DNA of 64,000 nt. Origin: Melghirimyces algeriensis (lineage in GTDB: Bacteria; Bacillota; Bacilli; Thermoactinomycetales; DSM-45169). A program made the translations under genes and the position numbers. The notes below the pieces were generated by a model. It had not been told where the DNA came from and did no database searches. It worked only from the letters and a program-made list of their open reading frames with translations. Where the stretch lies: contig NZ_FXTI01000008.1 in assembly GCF_900182565.1 (NCBI RefSeq), positions 62,001 to 126,000 of the forward strand, in the 5' to 3' direction. Shown one piece after another: positions 32,442 to 40,667 of the stretch. Numbering within the stretch: position 1 is the stretch's first letter; each line of letters starts with the position of its first letter.

Positions 32442-33799
32442 TCTTTCTCCACCTCCTGAACCGGGGTGAAGATCTGGGGATCGACGGGCGTGCCATAGGC
32501 CTGGAGCCGGCCCAGGCAAGAAGGCAGATGACCGGTGGCTGTAAAGTGTCCCTCCACACGACCGTCATCGGAAACATTGGTCTGTTGAAAGCGGAAAATA
32601 TCCACCACTTGGACACTGCCATCCTCTTGTTGGATAACCTCCGAGATGGCCAGCATTTTCCGTTGTCCATCAGGCAACCGGCCAATCTGGACAATCAGGT
32701 CCACTGCACCCAGGATATATTGTCGGATCACTTCAGTGGGCAGGTCCATTCCGGACATCATCACCATCGCCTCCAAACGGCTTAAAGCATCTTTCGGCGT
32801 ATTGGCATGAACGGTGGTTAAAGAGCCTTCATGACCCGTGTTCATCGCCTGCAACATGTCAAAAGCTTCAGAGCCACGAACCTCACCGACAATAATCCGG
32901 TCGGGGCGCATCCGCAAGGCATTTCGCACCAACTGACGGATGCTGACTTCCCCTTTTCCTTCCACATTGGCCGGTCGCCCCTCCATTCCGGCCACATGAC
33001 CATGAGGAATGCGCAGTTCCGCCATATCCTCAATAGTCACAATCCGTTCATTCTCCGGAATAAAGCAAGCCAGGGCATTTAACAGTGTCGTTTTCCCGCT
33101 GCCGGTCCCCCCGGAAATAATCAGGTTCAGCTTGGACTTGACCAACCCGGTCAGGAATTCCCCCATCTCCGGGGTGAGACTGCCGAAGGAGATCAGATCA
33201 TCCAGTTGAATCGGTTCTTTCCGGAATTTCCGAATGGAAAGCAGAGACCCCTTTAAACTGATCGGCGGAATCACGGCGTTCACCCGGCTTCCGTCAGGCA
33301 AACGCGCATCCACCATCGGGGAACTTACATCGATCCGCCGACCGACCGGTGCTACGATGCGATCGATCACATGCCGCAGGGCTTCCTCATCGCGAAATTG
33401 GATGTCGGTCTTGTGAAGCTTCCCCTTTTTTTCATAAAAGACTTCATAAGGGCCATTGACGACAATTTCCGTAATGTCATCATCCTCCAACAGAGTCTCC
33501 AAGGGACCATAACCGACCGACTCATCAATGATCCGTGAAATCAGCCGCTCACGATCCTGCTGGGGAAGAACCACTTGCTCATCCGCCATATATCGGCCAA
33601 TAATCCGGTCCAGCGTTACTCGTAATTCAGATGAAGGCATTTGGGTCAATTTTTCCAGATCTGTCTCCCGCAACAGTCTCGCTTTAAAATGTTGCGCCAG
33701 TTCATCCACCCGGGTGTCATGCAAGCTTGAGCGGGCTTCACTCGCAGTACGGCGGGGCAGTCGCTTCCCTTTTTGGTTGGATTGGGTAAACAACCCCAT
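32438..33799 (-). CDS. tadA: TadA/CpaF secretion ATPase
   Basis: A 453-residue type II/IV secretion ATPase that powers pilin assembly. It has the CpaF N-domain (YGPLETLLEDDDITEIVVNG), Walker A (GGTGSGKTTLLNAL, ~229-242), the Asp box (RIVTIEDMAELRI), Walker B (RIIVGEVRGSEAFDMLQAM) and the His box (TVHANTPKDALSRLE). All motifs are intact. GGAGGG precedes the ATG; it overlaps tadB by 4 nt. Confidence 0.94.
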   Translation of the reverse strand: MGLFTQSNQKGKRLPRRTASEARSSLHDTRVDELAQHFKARLLRETDLEKLTQMPSSELRVTLDRIIGRYMADEQVVLPQQDRERLISRIIDESVGYGPLETLLEDDDITEIVVNGPYEVFYEKKGKLHKTDIQFRDEEALRHVIDRIVAPVGRRIDVSSPMVDARLPDGSRVNAVIPPISLKGSLLSIRKFRKEPIQLDDLISFGSLTPEMGEFLTGLVKSKLNLIISGGTGSGKTTLLNALACFIPENERIVTIEDMAELRIPHGHVAGMEGRPANVEGKGEVSIRQLVRNALRMRPDRIIVGEVRGSEAFDMLQAMNTGHEGSLTTVHANTPKDALSRLEAMVMMSGMDLPTEVIRQYILGAVDLIVQIGRLPDGQRKMLAISEVIQQEDGSVQVVDIFRFQQTNVSDDGRVEGHFTATGHLPSCLGRLQAYGTPVDPQIFTPVQEVEKE

Positions 33800-33814
33800 A
33801 ATCTTCTCCCTCCT

Positions 33815-34987
33815 TTACACCGTCTGACTGGTTTGCTGTTTCAACAGCCAACTGGCCAGTTTTTGAACATCCCGGGCATAAACGGGGATTCCACGTTCTT
33901 TCCGGCTGTTTCGAACAAGCTTCCCTTGATTGATCAATTGCTGAATTCGTTTGGTGTCATCCCGCAGATTGGCGATGACTGGAAAAAGGAAGTGGCGATT
34001 GACATCTTTATGCCCGATTTCCGTATCCCGACTGATCCGGTTCAGCACCATCTGCAAACGGTCATTGGGGTCAATGCCCAATTTGGAGAAGAGATCCAGA
34101 ACTGTCCGAAAGACACTCATGGAGAGCATATCCGGAATCATGACATAGAAGATATAATCGGATTCCTCCAGCACGGTATAGGAAACGGTGGTCATCTCCG
34201 TCGGTAAATCCACCAAAATGTAATCGTAGTAAAGGCGTGCGGTTCGCAACAAACGCTGAACATGATCTTCCGTGATTTGCTCGGCGATCTCAGCATTTTT
34301 GGGACTGGGCAACACTTCGATCTGGGAACGCTCTTCCACCGCTGTGACACTGCGAATATGGTTGTCATTCAATTCATTCAATACGGGGTCCAAATCAAAA
34401 ATGTGTCGACCCGTATCAATTTTTAAAATGGTTTCCAAACCGCCGAATTGCAAATTTAAGTCCACCAACAATACGCTTGCATTGGAATCCAGTCCGATTG
34501 TTTGGGCCAAAGTGGACGCCGTCAGGCTTCGTCCACTACCCCCTTTTCCACTGTAAAAAGAAACCACTTGACCTTGCGCCCAAGAGAAGGCAGCTGCTGC
34601 CTCTTCCTGGGCACTTTTACTCTGCAATGCTTTCACTGCCTGGACCAATACATCATCCAAGGCATGAATCTCATCCGGTAGAAACAAGATGTCAAACGCT
34701 CCGGCCCGATTGACATCCCTTGTGCGAACCGGGTCCCGTCGCTCAGTCAGAAAAATGGTGACTGCATCCGGAACTTCCTTGGAAATGTAGGGAAGCAACT
34801 GTATGCTGGTCCCCTCTTGGGGTTCATGCAACAATACAATATCCGGCTTCAAGCGAACAATTTCCCGGCGCACTTCATGTGATTCAATCGATTGAATCTG
34901 CGGAAACTCATTGGTGATTTTGGATCTCAGATCTTCCGTCAAAGTGGTATCATCGCTTACAATGAGTACTTTTTCTTGGGCTCCCAT
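33815..34987 (-). CDS. tadZ: TadZ/CpaE, MinD-like localisation ATPase
   Basis: A 390-residue protein with an N-terminal receiver-like domain (VLIVSDDTTLTEDL; ~1-120) and a MinD/ParA-like domain. The P-loop reads YSGKGGSGRSLTA: the first lysine of the deviant Walker A is kept, but the usual Lys before Ser is Arg, as in atypical TadZ proteins. LLVDLNLQFGGLE and DYILVDLPTEM follow. TadZ directs the pilus machine to a cell site. The start at 34987 is chosen by alignment; an upstream GTG at 35011 is possible. Confidence 0.85.
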   Translation of the reverse strand: MGAQEKVLIVSDDTTLTEDLRSKITNEFPQIQSIESHEVRREIVRLKPDIVLLHEPQEGTSIQLLPYISKEVPDAVTIFLTERRDPVRTRDVNRAGAFDILFLPDEIHALDDVLVQAVKALQSKSAQEEAAAAFSWAQGQVVSFYSGKGGSGRSLTASTLAQTIGLDSNASVLLVDLNLQFGGLETILKIDTGRHIFDLDPVLNELNDNHIRSVTAVEERSQIEVLPSPKNAEIAEQITEDHVQRLLRTARLYYDYILVDLPTEMTTVSYTVLEESDYIFYVMIPDMLSMSVFRTVLDLFSKLGIDPNDRLQMVLNRISRDTEIGHKDVNRHFLFPVIANLRDDTKRIQQLINQGKLVRNSRKERGIPVYARDVQKLASWLLKQQTSQTV

Positions 34988-35059
34988 AATATTGCAGCTC
35001 CCATCTTCCACGTATTATGTTGACTACGATCATTTCATGCGACTGTCCCCAAGATGAAA

Positions 35060-35884
35060 TCAGTTGGTCTGAGCAGCCGGGTTCCGGTCATCATGAACTT
35101 CTCCTCCTGAAGGTGTCTGACCGGGTGTTTGCCCTTGTGTCTGACCTTGCTGAGGATTGACTGTTTGTGGAGAATTACCTGTTGTTTCGTTTTGGTCTGT
35201 TTGTTTCTGCTTTTTCTTTTTTCCTGCTCCCTTTTTTTCGCTTGGGGCTTTCAACACACGGATGGACATGGAAAAGTTCTGTTTATGAATCAGCCTTTTT
35301 GCCTCTTTTAAGGAGACTTCCAAACCAACTCCCGTCACATTTCCATTTTCATCTTTCGCTACCCCAACAATAGGAACATCCCGCATAAAGATGGTCGTCT
35401 CCGGTCCTCCATCTTTTTGGTCGGAAACAATCAAGTCTACCCGGTCATTGGTCTCCAATGAGCCATCAAAGTGTACTTTGTCGGACTGTGATAAGGTCAC
35501 CATCCGCTTATCATTGGCCGTAAGGTATGACTGCATCTTTAATACACTGTCTGTCAGCAATTCTCCTTCAGAAAGCGGAACAACAGAAACCAATTGTTGA
35601 ACGGGGAGTGTATGTTCGCCCACCTGGATCCCCTCCAGGTTTGTCACCGTGGATTCTTGAACAAACTGTGCAGGCACTTCCTTTGCTTCAAAAAACTCCG
35701 GTCGCAAAGGTTCACGGGAGGAAATATTTTTTTTGGCTACATATACCGTGGTCATTTCCCCCAACCTGGAATCCACCACACTCACCTTTTGCAAAAACAG
35801 AAAACCGGCAATCCCAGCCAACAGCAACGCAATAACCAAAAATATAATGGCTCTTCTTTTTGCATCCTGCATAAATGTTGACAC
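35060..35884 (-). CDS. cpaB: CpaB/RcpC-like pilus assembly protein with SAF domain
   Basis: A 274-residue protein with one N-terminal helix (AIIFLVIALLLAGIAGFLFL) and an SAF domain (TTVYVAKKNISSREPLRPEF, ~45-110). A second beta-rich region follows (NDRVDLIVSDQKDGG), then a Lys-rich stretch and a Gln/Gly/Pro-rich tail (~225-274). CpaB-type proteins lie outside the membrane and are thought to bind peptidoglycan. The start is uncertain: GTG at 35884 or ATG four codons later. No secretin gene is present, as expected for a Gram-positive. Confidence 0.8.
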   Translation of the reverse strand: MSTFMQDAKRRAIIFLVIALLLAGIAGFLFLQKVSVVDSRLGEMTTVYVAKKNISSREPLRPEFFEAKEVPAQFVQESTVTNLEGIQVGEHTLPVQQLVSVVPLSEGELLTDSVLKMQSYLTANDKRMVTLSQSDKVHFDGSLETNDRVDLIVSDQKDGGPETTIFMRDVPIVGVAKDENGNVTGVGLEVSLKEAKRLIHKQNFSMSIRVLKAPSEKKGAGKKKKQKQTDQNETTGNSPQTVNPQQGQTQGQTPGQTPSGGEVHDDRNPAAQTN

Positions 35885-35942
35885 CCGCTTACATAATTTT
35901 TCTCAATCCAATTTAATCAAGTATTCTTTTCTATCAATCGAT

Positions 35943-36401
35943 TCACCACAACCAAAAAAGTCCATAAATCAGCACGGTAGCTGTCAGTATAAAGGGTGCA
36001 AAGGGGAATTCACTCTTTCCTGAGACATTTTTCCATTGTATCAGCTTCCAACCCAGAACGTAGAGGGCGGCCAACACATGGGATAGTAGAAAAATCAGCA
36101 GAAATGGCTCCCACCCCACAGCCAGTCCGATCATAGCAAACAGTTTGACATCTCCTCCGCCGATGGATCGTTCATCGGTGAACGCGGCAAAGATGATTAA
36201 GACGATAAAGACGCCCAACCCTGTCAACAGATAATTCCACCAGGGTTCCGGTCGGTGGAACAGTCGAACAACGACGGCAGTCATCAGTCCAATGACAACA
36301 AACCGATCGTAAATCAAGCGTTCTTTGAGGTCTGTAACGGTTGCCGCAATCAAGAGGAGGATCAGTACCAGATAGATGATATGTTCCGCCAACCCACTCA
36401 T
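35943..36401 (-). CDS. cpaA: A24-family prepilin peptidase (TadV/CpaA)
   Basis: A 152-residue polytopic aspartic peptidase that cleaves Flp-type prepilins. The two catalytic aspartates are in TVTDLKERLIYD (first loop) and GGGDVKLFAMIG (second). About five helices are visible, and the length fits the short TadV class. The ribosome site AAGGA is very close to the ATG; a TTG three codons on may be used. First gene of the Tad locus. Confidence 0.88.
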   Translation of the reverse strand: MSGLAEHIIYLVLILLLIAATVTDLKERLIYDRFVVIGLMTAVVVRLFHRPEPWWNYLLTGLGVFIVLIIFAAFTDERSIGGGDVKLFAMIGLAVGWEPFLLIFLLSHVLAALYVLGWKLIQWKNVSGKSEFPFAPFILTATVLIYGLFWLW

Positions 36402-36780
36402 TCCTTAATAAAAAAGTATCTGGAATTGGAAAGCATTTCTTATTCCTGAGTTATTATATTCCAAATCATCCGACAAACTCAAGGTTATGATTATAATTTA
36501 CATCTTTTCTCCTACGGATTAGTTTTTGAATAAAAAGTGATGATTTCAAAGAATACTGCAAACCTATGTATTTGTAAAGATATTTTCGCATTTCACCTAA
36601 TTTGTTGTGAATGTTTTATATTTTAAATCATATTGGTCCTATGGCTGATGAATTTACGACTTTCTTCTGTATGATTGCGGAATGGGACAAAATATTTGAA
36701 GCATCTATTCCCTTTATACAATGAATAGATCCCTTCATTTTATTCTTTATTTATATGAAATCCTATTTTTTTGAATATAC
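36402..36780. other. A+T-rich leader region of the Tad operon
   Basis: Very A+T-rich, no gene supported. It contains the Tad operon promoter candidate at 36453-36482. The region marks a composition change between the Tad locus and the more G+C-rich lysS-fol segment. Confidence 0.6.
36453..36482 (-). promoter_or_regulatory. Candidate promoter of the Tad operon
   Basis: Minus strand: -35 TTGAGT (36477-36482), 18-nt spacer, -10 TATAAT (36453-36458), about 52 nt before the cpaA start. Confidence 0.6.
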
Positions 36781-36784
36781 AATC

Positions 36785-36826
36785 CAAAAAACAAAACCCG
36801 GCAACCGAGTCGGTTGTCGGGTTTTT
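36785..36826 (-). terminator. Terminator of lysS
   Basis: AACCCGACAACCG / CGGTTGCCGGGTT stem (hairpin 36795-36823) followed on the minus strand by TTTTGTTTTTT. Confidence 0.88.
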
Positions 36827-36845
36827 CTCTCGTTTGTCTATCTGT

Positions 36846-38336
36846 TTATCCCTGGTCCCGTAAGGTGGGGAAGAGGAGGACGTCGCGGATGGAGGGGCTG
36901 TTGGTGAGAAGCATGACGAGGCGGTCGATGCCGATGCCGAGACCGCCGGTGGGGGGCATGCCGTATTCCAGGGCTTCCAGGAAGTCTTCATCCATGGGAT
37001 GGGCTTCGTCGTTGCCCTGGGATTTCTCCCGAACCTGGGCTTCAAAGCGTTCCCGCTGGTCAATGGGGTCGTTCAGTTCGGTAAAGGCATTGGCATGTTC
37101 CCGACCGACGATAAAGAGCTCAAACCGGTCGGTAAAGCGGGGGTCCTGTTCATTCTTTTGCGCCAGTGGAGAGATGGCCACCGGGTGACCGTAGACAAAG
37201 GTGGGCTGGATCAGTTTCTCTTCCACTTTCTGCTCAAAGAATTCATTGACGATGTGACCGAAGGTCATGCCGGGTTTCAGTTCCACTCCATGCTCTTTTG
37301 CCAGTTGGCGGGCCTGTTCATCGCTCATTTCCTGCCAGAAGTCTACACCGGTATGTTCTTTGACCAGATCGACGATATGTTTGCGGGCCCAGGGTTTGCC
37401 CAGCTGAATGGTATGTTCCCCATAGGTAATGGTATCGGTGCCCAGTACGTCCTGTGCAATATGGGTGATCACGTTTTCGGTGAGATCCATGATGTCATGG
37501 AAGTCGGCGAAGGCCTGGTAGAGTTCCAGCATGGTGAATTCCGGATTGTGCCGGGTGGAGATGCCTTCATTCCGGTACACCCGTCCAATTTCGTAGACTT
37601 TTTCAATCCCGCCGACGATCAATCGTTTCAGGTGAAGTTCAATGGCGATCCGCATATAAAGGTCCATATCCAGGGCGTTGTGGTGGGTAATAAAGGGACG
37701 GGCCGCCGCACCGCCGGGAATGTTGTGCAGGGTCGGGGTTTCCACTTCCAGAAAGCCTTGTCCATCCAGATACTGACGCATGGAACGGATGATCCGGCTC
37801 CGGGTGATAAAGGTATCTTTTACATCCGGGTTCATAATCAGGTCCAGGTAGCGTTTGCGGTAACGGAGCTCCACATCTTTGAGTCCATGAAATTTCTCCG
37901 GCAGGGGGCGCAGGGATTTGCTGAGGAAGGTGACTTCCTTGGCTTTGACGCTGGTCTCCCCCCGGTTGGTTTTAAAGACGACACCGGAAATTCCGATCCA
38001 GTCTCCCAAATCGGCGGTGGTAAAGGTTTCATACGCTTCCTCTCCCACCTGGTCTTTCCGGACATAGATCTGGATTTTGCCACTTTGGTCCTGTAAGTGG
38101 GCAAAAGAGGCTTTCCCTTGCTTCCGCTTGGCCACCAGCCGTCCGGCAATCACTGCGGGTTGGTTTTTCGCTTCAATCTCTTCTTTGCTTAGGGCATCAA
38201 AGGCATCCAGGATCTCCTGTGCGGTATGGGTACGTTCAAATCGGTGTCCAAAGGGAGCGATTCCCCGTTCCCGTAAGGTTTCCAGTTTGTCTCGGCGAAC
38301 CTGCAACAGTTCGTTCAGCTCTTCTCCTTGGCTCAT
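36846..38336 (-). CDS. lysS: Lysyl-tRNA synthetase, class II
   Basis: Charges tRNA-Lys in the cytoplasm. The 496-residue protein has the OB-fold anticodon domain (~55-165; AGRLVAKRKQGKASFAHLQD) and the class II catalytic core. Motif 1 is FLEVETPTLHNIPGGAAARPF, motif 2 is VYRNEGISTRHNPEFTMLE, and motif 3 is GMPPTGGLGIGIDRLVMLL. Length equals that of Bacillus LysRS. Ribosome site AGAGGAGTG. In Bacillus it follows dusB as here; between them lies a 386-nt spacer with a terminator and a broken small ORF. Confidence 0.97.
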   Translation of the reverse strand: MSQGEELNELLQVRRDKLETLRERGIAPFGHRFERTHTAQEILDAFDALSKEEIEAKNQPAVIAGRLVAKRKQGKASFAHLQDQSGKIQIYVRKDQVGEEAYETFTTADLGDWIGISGVVFKTNRGETSVKAKEVTFLSKSLRPLPEKFHGLKDVELRYRKRYLDLIMNPDVKDTFITRSRIIRSMRQYLDGQGFLEVETPTLHNIPGGAAARPFITHHNALDMDLYMRIAIELHLKRLIVGGIEKVYEIGRVYRNEGISTRHNPEFTMLELYQAFADFHDIMDLTENVITHIAQDVLGTDTITYGEHTIQLGKPWARKHIVDLVKEHTGVDFWQEMSDEQARQLAKEHGVELKPGMTFGHIVNEFFEQKVEEKLIQPTFVYGHPVAISPLAQKNEQDPRFTDRFELFIVGREHANAFTELNDPIDQRERFEAQVREKSQGNDEAHPMDEDFLEALEYGMPPTGGLGIGIDRLVMLLTNSPSIRDVLLFPTLRDQG

Positions 38337-38342
38337 CAGCTG

Positions 38343-38552
38343 TCACTCCTCTGTCTGAAAGCGTTGTAAAAGAGAGTGTGCGGTGGCATTTACCCAAACT
38401 CGCTCCGGTTGCTGTCCATCAAAGATGTAAATTGTCCGCTCCGAATCTCTACGGGCAGGAGCAAAATCACAGTGGAGCTTTTGCCCCTAAACGCCCTTGC
38501 AGGCATTCTCCACTAAGCAGGACAGCAAAGTCGCTAATTCGGGTAAATGCAC
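38343..38552 (-). pseudogene. Small ORF before lysS with an in-frame TAG
   Basis: The minus strand encodes VHLPELATLLSCLVENACKG, a TAG at codon 22, then 47 more sense codons (KLHCDFAPARRDSE..., ending LLQRFQTEE) and TGA six bases before the lysS start. Apart from the TAG the frame is open and looks protein-like. I do not recognise it. The simplest view is a small gene broken by one nonsense change. A GTG is the only start, with AAGGGG too close. Confidence 0.35.
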
Positions 38553-38645
38553 CCCTTATCTAAGCATGAATACAACGCTTCCCGGCAATATTTATCCATT
38601 ATTTTCTCGTTCTTTCCCGTTTGGGTCAAATCGTTTCATCGTCCA

Positions 38646-38673
38646 TTGAAGAAAGCCGCCGATTCCCGGCGGC
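38646..38673 (-). terminator. Terminator of the fol-dusB operon
   Basis: GCCGCCG / CGGCGGC stem with 5-nt loop, followed by TTTCTTC on the minus strand. Confidence 0.7.
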
Positions 38674-38677
38674 GAAA

Positions 38678-38727
38678 GGGTCCAATGTTCATAACGGGTG
38701 TGTAAGCCACCCTGCAAAATTGGACCC
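38678..38727 (-). other. Nested stem structure after dusB
   Basis: GGGTCCAAT / ATTGGACCC (38719-38727 with 38678-38686) encloses a second stem GGGTG/CACCC (38696-38712). It starts a few bases after the dusB stop and precedes the terminator. It contains AGGGTGG but lacks the rest of a T-box. Confidence 0.6.
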
Positions 38728-38731
38728 GAGA

Positions 38732-39748
38732 CTAGGCCGACTGTTTCTTTCGTTGTTGCATGCGCTGTTCCTGTTTCTCTACAAATGCGGTCAGCACCTG
38801 TGCCATTCCCTCTCTGGTAGTCTGTTCGTTCACCTGGTCTTTCACCCTTGCGGCCCCCCGCAATCCCCGCAGATACCAGGCTGCGTGTTTGCGCATTTCC
38901 CGAACCGCGACCTCTTCTCCCCGCAGGTCAATCAGTCGATCCATGTGCAACAGGGCAATCTCAATCTTCTCGCGCGGGGTGGGTTCCGGCAGTAATTCCC
39001 CCGTGGTCAGATAATGGATCGTTCGGTACAGCATCCAGGGATTCCCCAAGGCTGCACGGCCAATCATGACGCCGTCGCATCCGGTTTCATCCAGCATCCG
39101 CTGGGCATCCTGGGGGGTTTGAATATCGCCGTTTCCAATCACCGGAATCTGGACGGCTTCTTTTACCTGGCGGATAATATCCCAGTTGGCTTCGCCGGTA
39201 TACATCTGCTGGCGGGTACGGCCATGGAGGGAAACCGCCTGGGCTCCGGCCCGTTCCAGTGCCTGCGCATTTTCGACCGCATAGATGTGTTGATCATCCC
39301 AGCCCATGCGCATTTTGACGGTTACCGGCTTATCCACGGCCTTTACCACAGCGGAAACCATTTCTTCAATTTTATTGGGGTCCAACAGCCAGCGGGCACC
39401 TGCATCACATTTGATAATCTTGGGCACCGGGCACCCCATATTGATATCAATGATATCGGCATTGGTTTGTTTGTCTACCACCTTGGCCGCTTCCACCAAA
39501 CTGTCTTTGTCCCCGCCAAAGATTTGCAGGGAAAGCGGCTTTTCCCGCTCATCCACATACAGCATCTTTTGGGTTCGTTCATTTCCGTGAAGGATGGCTT
39601 TGTCGCTGACCATCTCCGCGCAGACAAGCCCGCAACCAAATTCCTTGGCAATCAGCCGGAATGCAGGGTTACAAACACCAGCCATGGGGGCGAGCACCAC
39701 TTGGTTTTCTGTTTCCACCGGTCCAATTTTCAGCGTTCTCTTTTTCAT
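38732..39748 (-). CDS. dusB: tRNA-dihydrouridine synthase B
   Basis: FMN-dependent reductase making dihydrouridine in tRNA. The 338 residues form a TIM barrel with LAPMAGVCNPAFRLIAKEFG at the N-terminus, the DIIDINMGCPVPKI motif, the catalytic-cysteine region VCAEMVSDKAIL (Cys near 43-95 region), KMRMGWDD, and the C-terminal helical RNA-binding domain. It overlaps folK by 4 nt and ends the fol operon, the same position as in Bacillus (minus the small yazB gene). Confidence 0.94.
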   Translation of the reverse strand: MKKRTLKIGPVETENQVVLAPMAGVCNPAFRLIAKEFGCGLVCAEMVSDKAILHGNERTQKMLYVDEREKPLSLQIFGGDKDSLVEAAKVVDKQTNADIIDINMGCPVPKIIKCDAGARWLLDPNKIEEMVSAVVKAVDKPVTVKMRMGWDDQHIYAVENAQALERAGAQAVSLHGRTRQQMYTGEANWDIIRQVKEAVQIPVIGNGDIQTPQDAQRMLDETGCDGVMIGRAALGNPWMLYRTIHYLTTGELLPEPTPREKIEIALLHMDRLIDLRGEEVAVREMRKHAAWYLRGLRGAARVKDQVNEQTTREGMAQVLTAFVEKQEQRMQQRKKQSA

Positions 39749-40308
39749 CCATCAGACACCTCCTTGCTTCCAGAAGGGAGGGATTCCTTTTTCGCCACAG
39801 TATATGAACAAAAGGTATCAGAGCTTCGAACCAGATCTTCCGGCTGCCCGGTTTCCCGGACCCAGTGGATCACGGTTTTTCCTGTTCCCGGAATGATCCG
39901 TTCCGGTATTAGGTCGGCGAGAGGAATCAGTACAAAGGGGCGCTCCGTCATCCGGGGATGGGGAACGGTCAAGTCCTCCGTCTGAATGATCTGGTCTCCA
40001 TAAAGAAGCAGATCCAAATCAATGGTGCGAGGACCCCACCGCATCACCCGTACGCGGTGAAGCTCCCGTTCCACATCCAATAAGGTATGCAACAGGTCCA
40101 TCGGGGAGAGGGTGGTTTTGATCTCCGCACAGGCATTTAAAAAATCCGGCTGGTTCACATAGCCGACGGGAGCCGTCTCATACACCGGGGAGAGGCGGGT
40201 CACGTGGACTCCTTCGCGGTGATGCAGACGGTCCACAGCTTCCTCCAGGTTGGCCATGCGGCGGCCCAGATTGCTCCCCAAACCGATATAGGCGATGATT
40301 TTTGTCAT
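39745..40308 (-). CDS. folK: FolK, hydroxymethyl-dihydropterin pyrophosphokinase
   Basis: Transfers pyrophosphate from ATP to 6-hydroxymethyl-7,8-dihydropterin in folate synthesis. The 187-residue protein has GLGSNLGRRMANL at the start, the family signature RWGPRTIDLDLLLYGD, and PHPRMTERPFVLIPLADL. The last ~25 residues are a hydrophilic tail. It overlaps folB and dusB by 4 nt each, so the operon is tightly coupled. Confidence 0.95.
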   Translation of the reverse strand: MTKIIAYIGLGSNLGRRMANLEEAVDRLHHREGVHVTRLSPVYETAPVGYVNQPDFLNACAEIKTTLSPMDLLHTLLDVERELHRVRVMRWGPRTIDLDLLLYGDQIIQTEDLTVPHPRMTERPFVLIPLADLIPERIIPGTGKTVIHWVRETGQPEDLVRSSDTFCSYTVAKKESLPSGSKEVSDG

Positions 40309-40667
40309 GAGGAGCGTCTCCGGGTGATCTCGACACCTACCGACTGATAATGCCCCGGAATCGGCGGGTCCGGCTTGGTGAGACGAACCTTCACCTCTTC
40401 CACGGGAAAATTGGCCAGTAAGCTGCCCGCGATTCGTTCCGCAACGGTTTCCAAGAGAGCAAAAGGACCGGATTCCACTTCGGCTTTCACCTGTTGGTAA
40501 ACATTTCCATAATCAACGGTCTGGTTGAGGTCATCCCCCTGAGCCGCCGGAGCAAGATCCAACCCCAGTTCCAAATCGACCAGAAACCGTTGACCCAGTT
40601 TATTCTCCTCAGCAAAGACGCCGTGGTATGCATAAAAAGCCATCTGGTTAAAAAAGATCCGATCCAT
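40305..40667 (-). CDS. folB: FolB, dihydroneopterin aldolase
   Basis: Converts dihydroneopterin to hydroxymethyl-dihydropterin and glycolaldehyde. The 120-residue product is of family length, starting MDRIFFNQMAFYAYHGVFAEEN with the conserved YHG. VKVRLTKPDPPIPG contains the catalytic lysine region. The frame opens at 40760, but the ATG at 40667 overlaps the folP stop by one base (TAATG) and aligns with the family. Confidence 0.95.
   Translation of the reverse strand: MDRIFFNQMAFYAYHGVFAEENKLGQRFLVDLELGLDLAPAAQGDDLNQTVDYGNVYQQVKAEVESGPFALLETVAERIAGSLLANFPVEEVKVRLTKPDPPIPGHYQSVGVEITRRRSS

Noticed and set aside
38695..38714. AGGGTGG near lysS as a T-box riboswitch
   Set aside because: The rest of the T-box consensus is absent, and the dusB stop lies immediately upstream, leaving no room for a specifier stem.
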